Assembly: GCA_902773035.1 (NCBI GenBank) | Contig: CACYDB010000127.1 | Coordinates: 1-6,728, forward strand | Direction of reading: 5' to 3' | Origin: an uncultured Ruminococcus sp. | GTDB taxonomy: Bacteria > Bacillota > Clostridia > Oscillospirales > Acutalibacteraceae | DNA: 6,728 nucleotides | Shown: one piece after another, positions 5,943 through 6,728 of the stretch | Layout: every line of letters begins with the position of its first letter | How positions within the stretch are numbered: position 1 is the stretch's first letter | The notes under the pieces: model-generated | Told to the model about the DNA's origin: nothing | Database searches by the model: none | What the model saw: the letters and a program-made list of their open reading frames with translations, nothing else | Translations under genes and position numbers: made by a program

Positions 5943-6728
5943 ACTCTTGTATTCTCTGTAGCCATCACGATTGGTTGTGGAATATTTTAGTGTTTTGTAT
6001 TCGGGACAAATCACTTCGTCAAAATATTCATCATAAACATACTCATACCATGGGTGATTACCTTTCTTTGTATATGGTCTTTTGTATGCTGTTGAGATTA
6101 CTCTGTTGTCATCAAATATTTTCTTGCAAATATGCGGCGTTTTATACGCGCTGTCCGCTACTATTGTTTCTACTTCCGGGAACTTTTCTACTACTTCATC
6201 ATATACATCATCATACGCTACGCTGTCATGTACATTACCGGGTGTTACTTCTACACCTAATACATATCCGTTTCTGTCACAAGCTGTGTGAGCTTCATAC
6301 GCAAACTGCTTTTTGTGCTCACCCTTAACGAACAAGCCGCTTTCAGGATCTGTTACACTTTTGGTAACTTTCTTTTTCTTAGCTTCCTGCTTACGCCTTT
6401 TAAGCTTTTTCTTTGATGTGTTGTCACGTTTTTTCTTAGGCTTGTTATTATCATTGCTATCGTTATCAAAGGGCTTTTTGCCGTGTGTCTCACGGTCTGA
6501 GTTTATTTCATTCATCAACTCATCTGCATATCGTTTTGCCGCAACAGGAACTTCCTCTTGTATTTTCTTCTTGGTGTTAGCATTTGCTTTGATGTGTGTT
6601 CCGTCTATGAAGACTGCTTCAGGATTCAAATATCCTTCATTGGCTATTTCATCTAATATCCAGTTGAATATCTTGTCTACTGTTTCCGCGTTAAAGCGAT
6701 TGCGGAAATTGTAGCTCAATGTGGAAAA
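5925..6728 (-). pseudogene. IS1182-family transposase, 3'-truncated (and running off the right edge)
   Basis: The frame is open from the window edge (FSTLSYNFRNRF...) to a TGA at 5925-5927. Typical IS1182 transposase blocks are present: FIDGTHIKANAN, then a Lys-rich linker, TDPESGLFVKGEHKKQFAYEAHT, VLGVEVTPGNVHDS, VADSAYKTPHICKK, YKRPYTKKG and STTNRDGYREYKS. The first two catalytic Asp residues of the DDE triad are visible in FIDGT and VADSAYKT. The protein then stops with IKLPR, where the family continues with a Cys-rich segment and a C-terminal block holding the catalytic Glu. That part, more than 100 residues in full-length members, is missing, so the product should be inactive. Divergence begins at about 5942, after YREYKS; the last codons belong to the neighbouring DNA. 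The true N-terminus lies beyond 6728; the TTG at 6717-6719 is internal. Its composition is more A+T-rich than the neighbouring genes. Confidence 0.9.
5943..6728 (-). mobile_element. IS1182-family insertion sequence remnant
   Basis: This is the part of the window judged to be insertion-sequence DNA, from the point where transposase similarity ends (about 5942-5943) to the window edge. The 3' end of the element, including its terminal inverted repeat, is absent, and unrelated coding DNA starts at once. The left boundary is set by where the protein stops matching the family as I know it, so it may be off by several bases. The other end lies outside the window. Confidence 0.75.

Noticed and set aside
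6313..6714. Plus-strand hydrophobic frame of 133 codons opposite the transposase
   Set aside because: It is antisense to well-conserved IS1182 transposase motifs; the Leu/Phe/Ser content comes from the Lys/Glu-rich sense codons.

Overview
The window looks like chromosomal DNA from a gut-type member of the Clostridia, most likely a Ruminococcus or Oscillospiraceae relative. That placement is by eye, from the Gram-positive RNase Y, the strong AAGGAGG ribosome-binding sites, the secreted protein with a bacterial Ig-like (Big_2) domain and a Thr/Glu/Pro linker, and an IS1182-type transposase of clostridial flavour. No rRNA, tRNA or CRISPR array is visible.

Layout from left to right. Positions 1-242 (minus) hold the first 80 codons of a glyceraldehyde-3-phosphate dehydrogenase gene (gap), with a clear promoter at 279-307. 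Positions 243-665 are a divergent intergenic region holding the gap promoter, a likely rny promoter (410-438), a terminator-like hairpin at the presumed start of the rny transcript (445-480), and a striking 21-base-pair interrupted stem (496-606). Positions 666-2219 (plus) encode a complete RNase Y, the membrane-anchored endoribonuclease that starts mRNA turnover. Two facing terminators lie at 2236-2306. Positions 2322-3902 (minus) encode a secreted protein with a lysine-rich Ig-like N-terminus, a 12-residue-repeat Thr/Glu/Pro linker and an unnamed conserved C-terminal domain. Positions 3976-5583 (minus) encode a sodium:dicarboxylate/amino-acid symporter-family (SDF, SLC1-like) membrane protein carrying an extra ~125-residue cytoplasmic domain that looks like a degenerate HATPase_c_2 (RsbW-like) module. 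Positions 5605-5942 (minus) are the 3' remnant of an unknown gene, 21 bases upstream of the transporter and probably once in its operon. Positions 5943-6728 (minus) are an IS1182-family transposase cut off at its C-terminus exactly where the unknown gene's remnant begins.

gap and rny are ordinary housekeeping genes. The less ordinary parts are (a) the transporter with its fused ATPase-like domain and altered substrate-site residues, (b) the IS-associated junction that has removed the front of the gene upstream of it, and presumably its native promoter, and (c) the structured rny leader. No defence system or other multi-gene novel system can be supported from the sequence alone.
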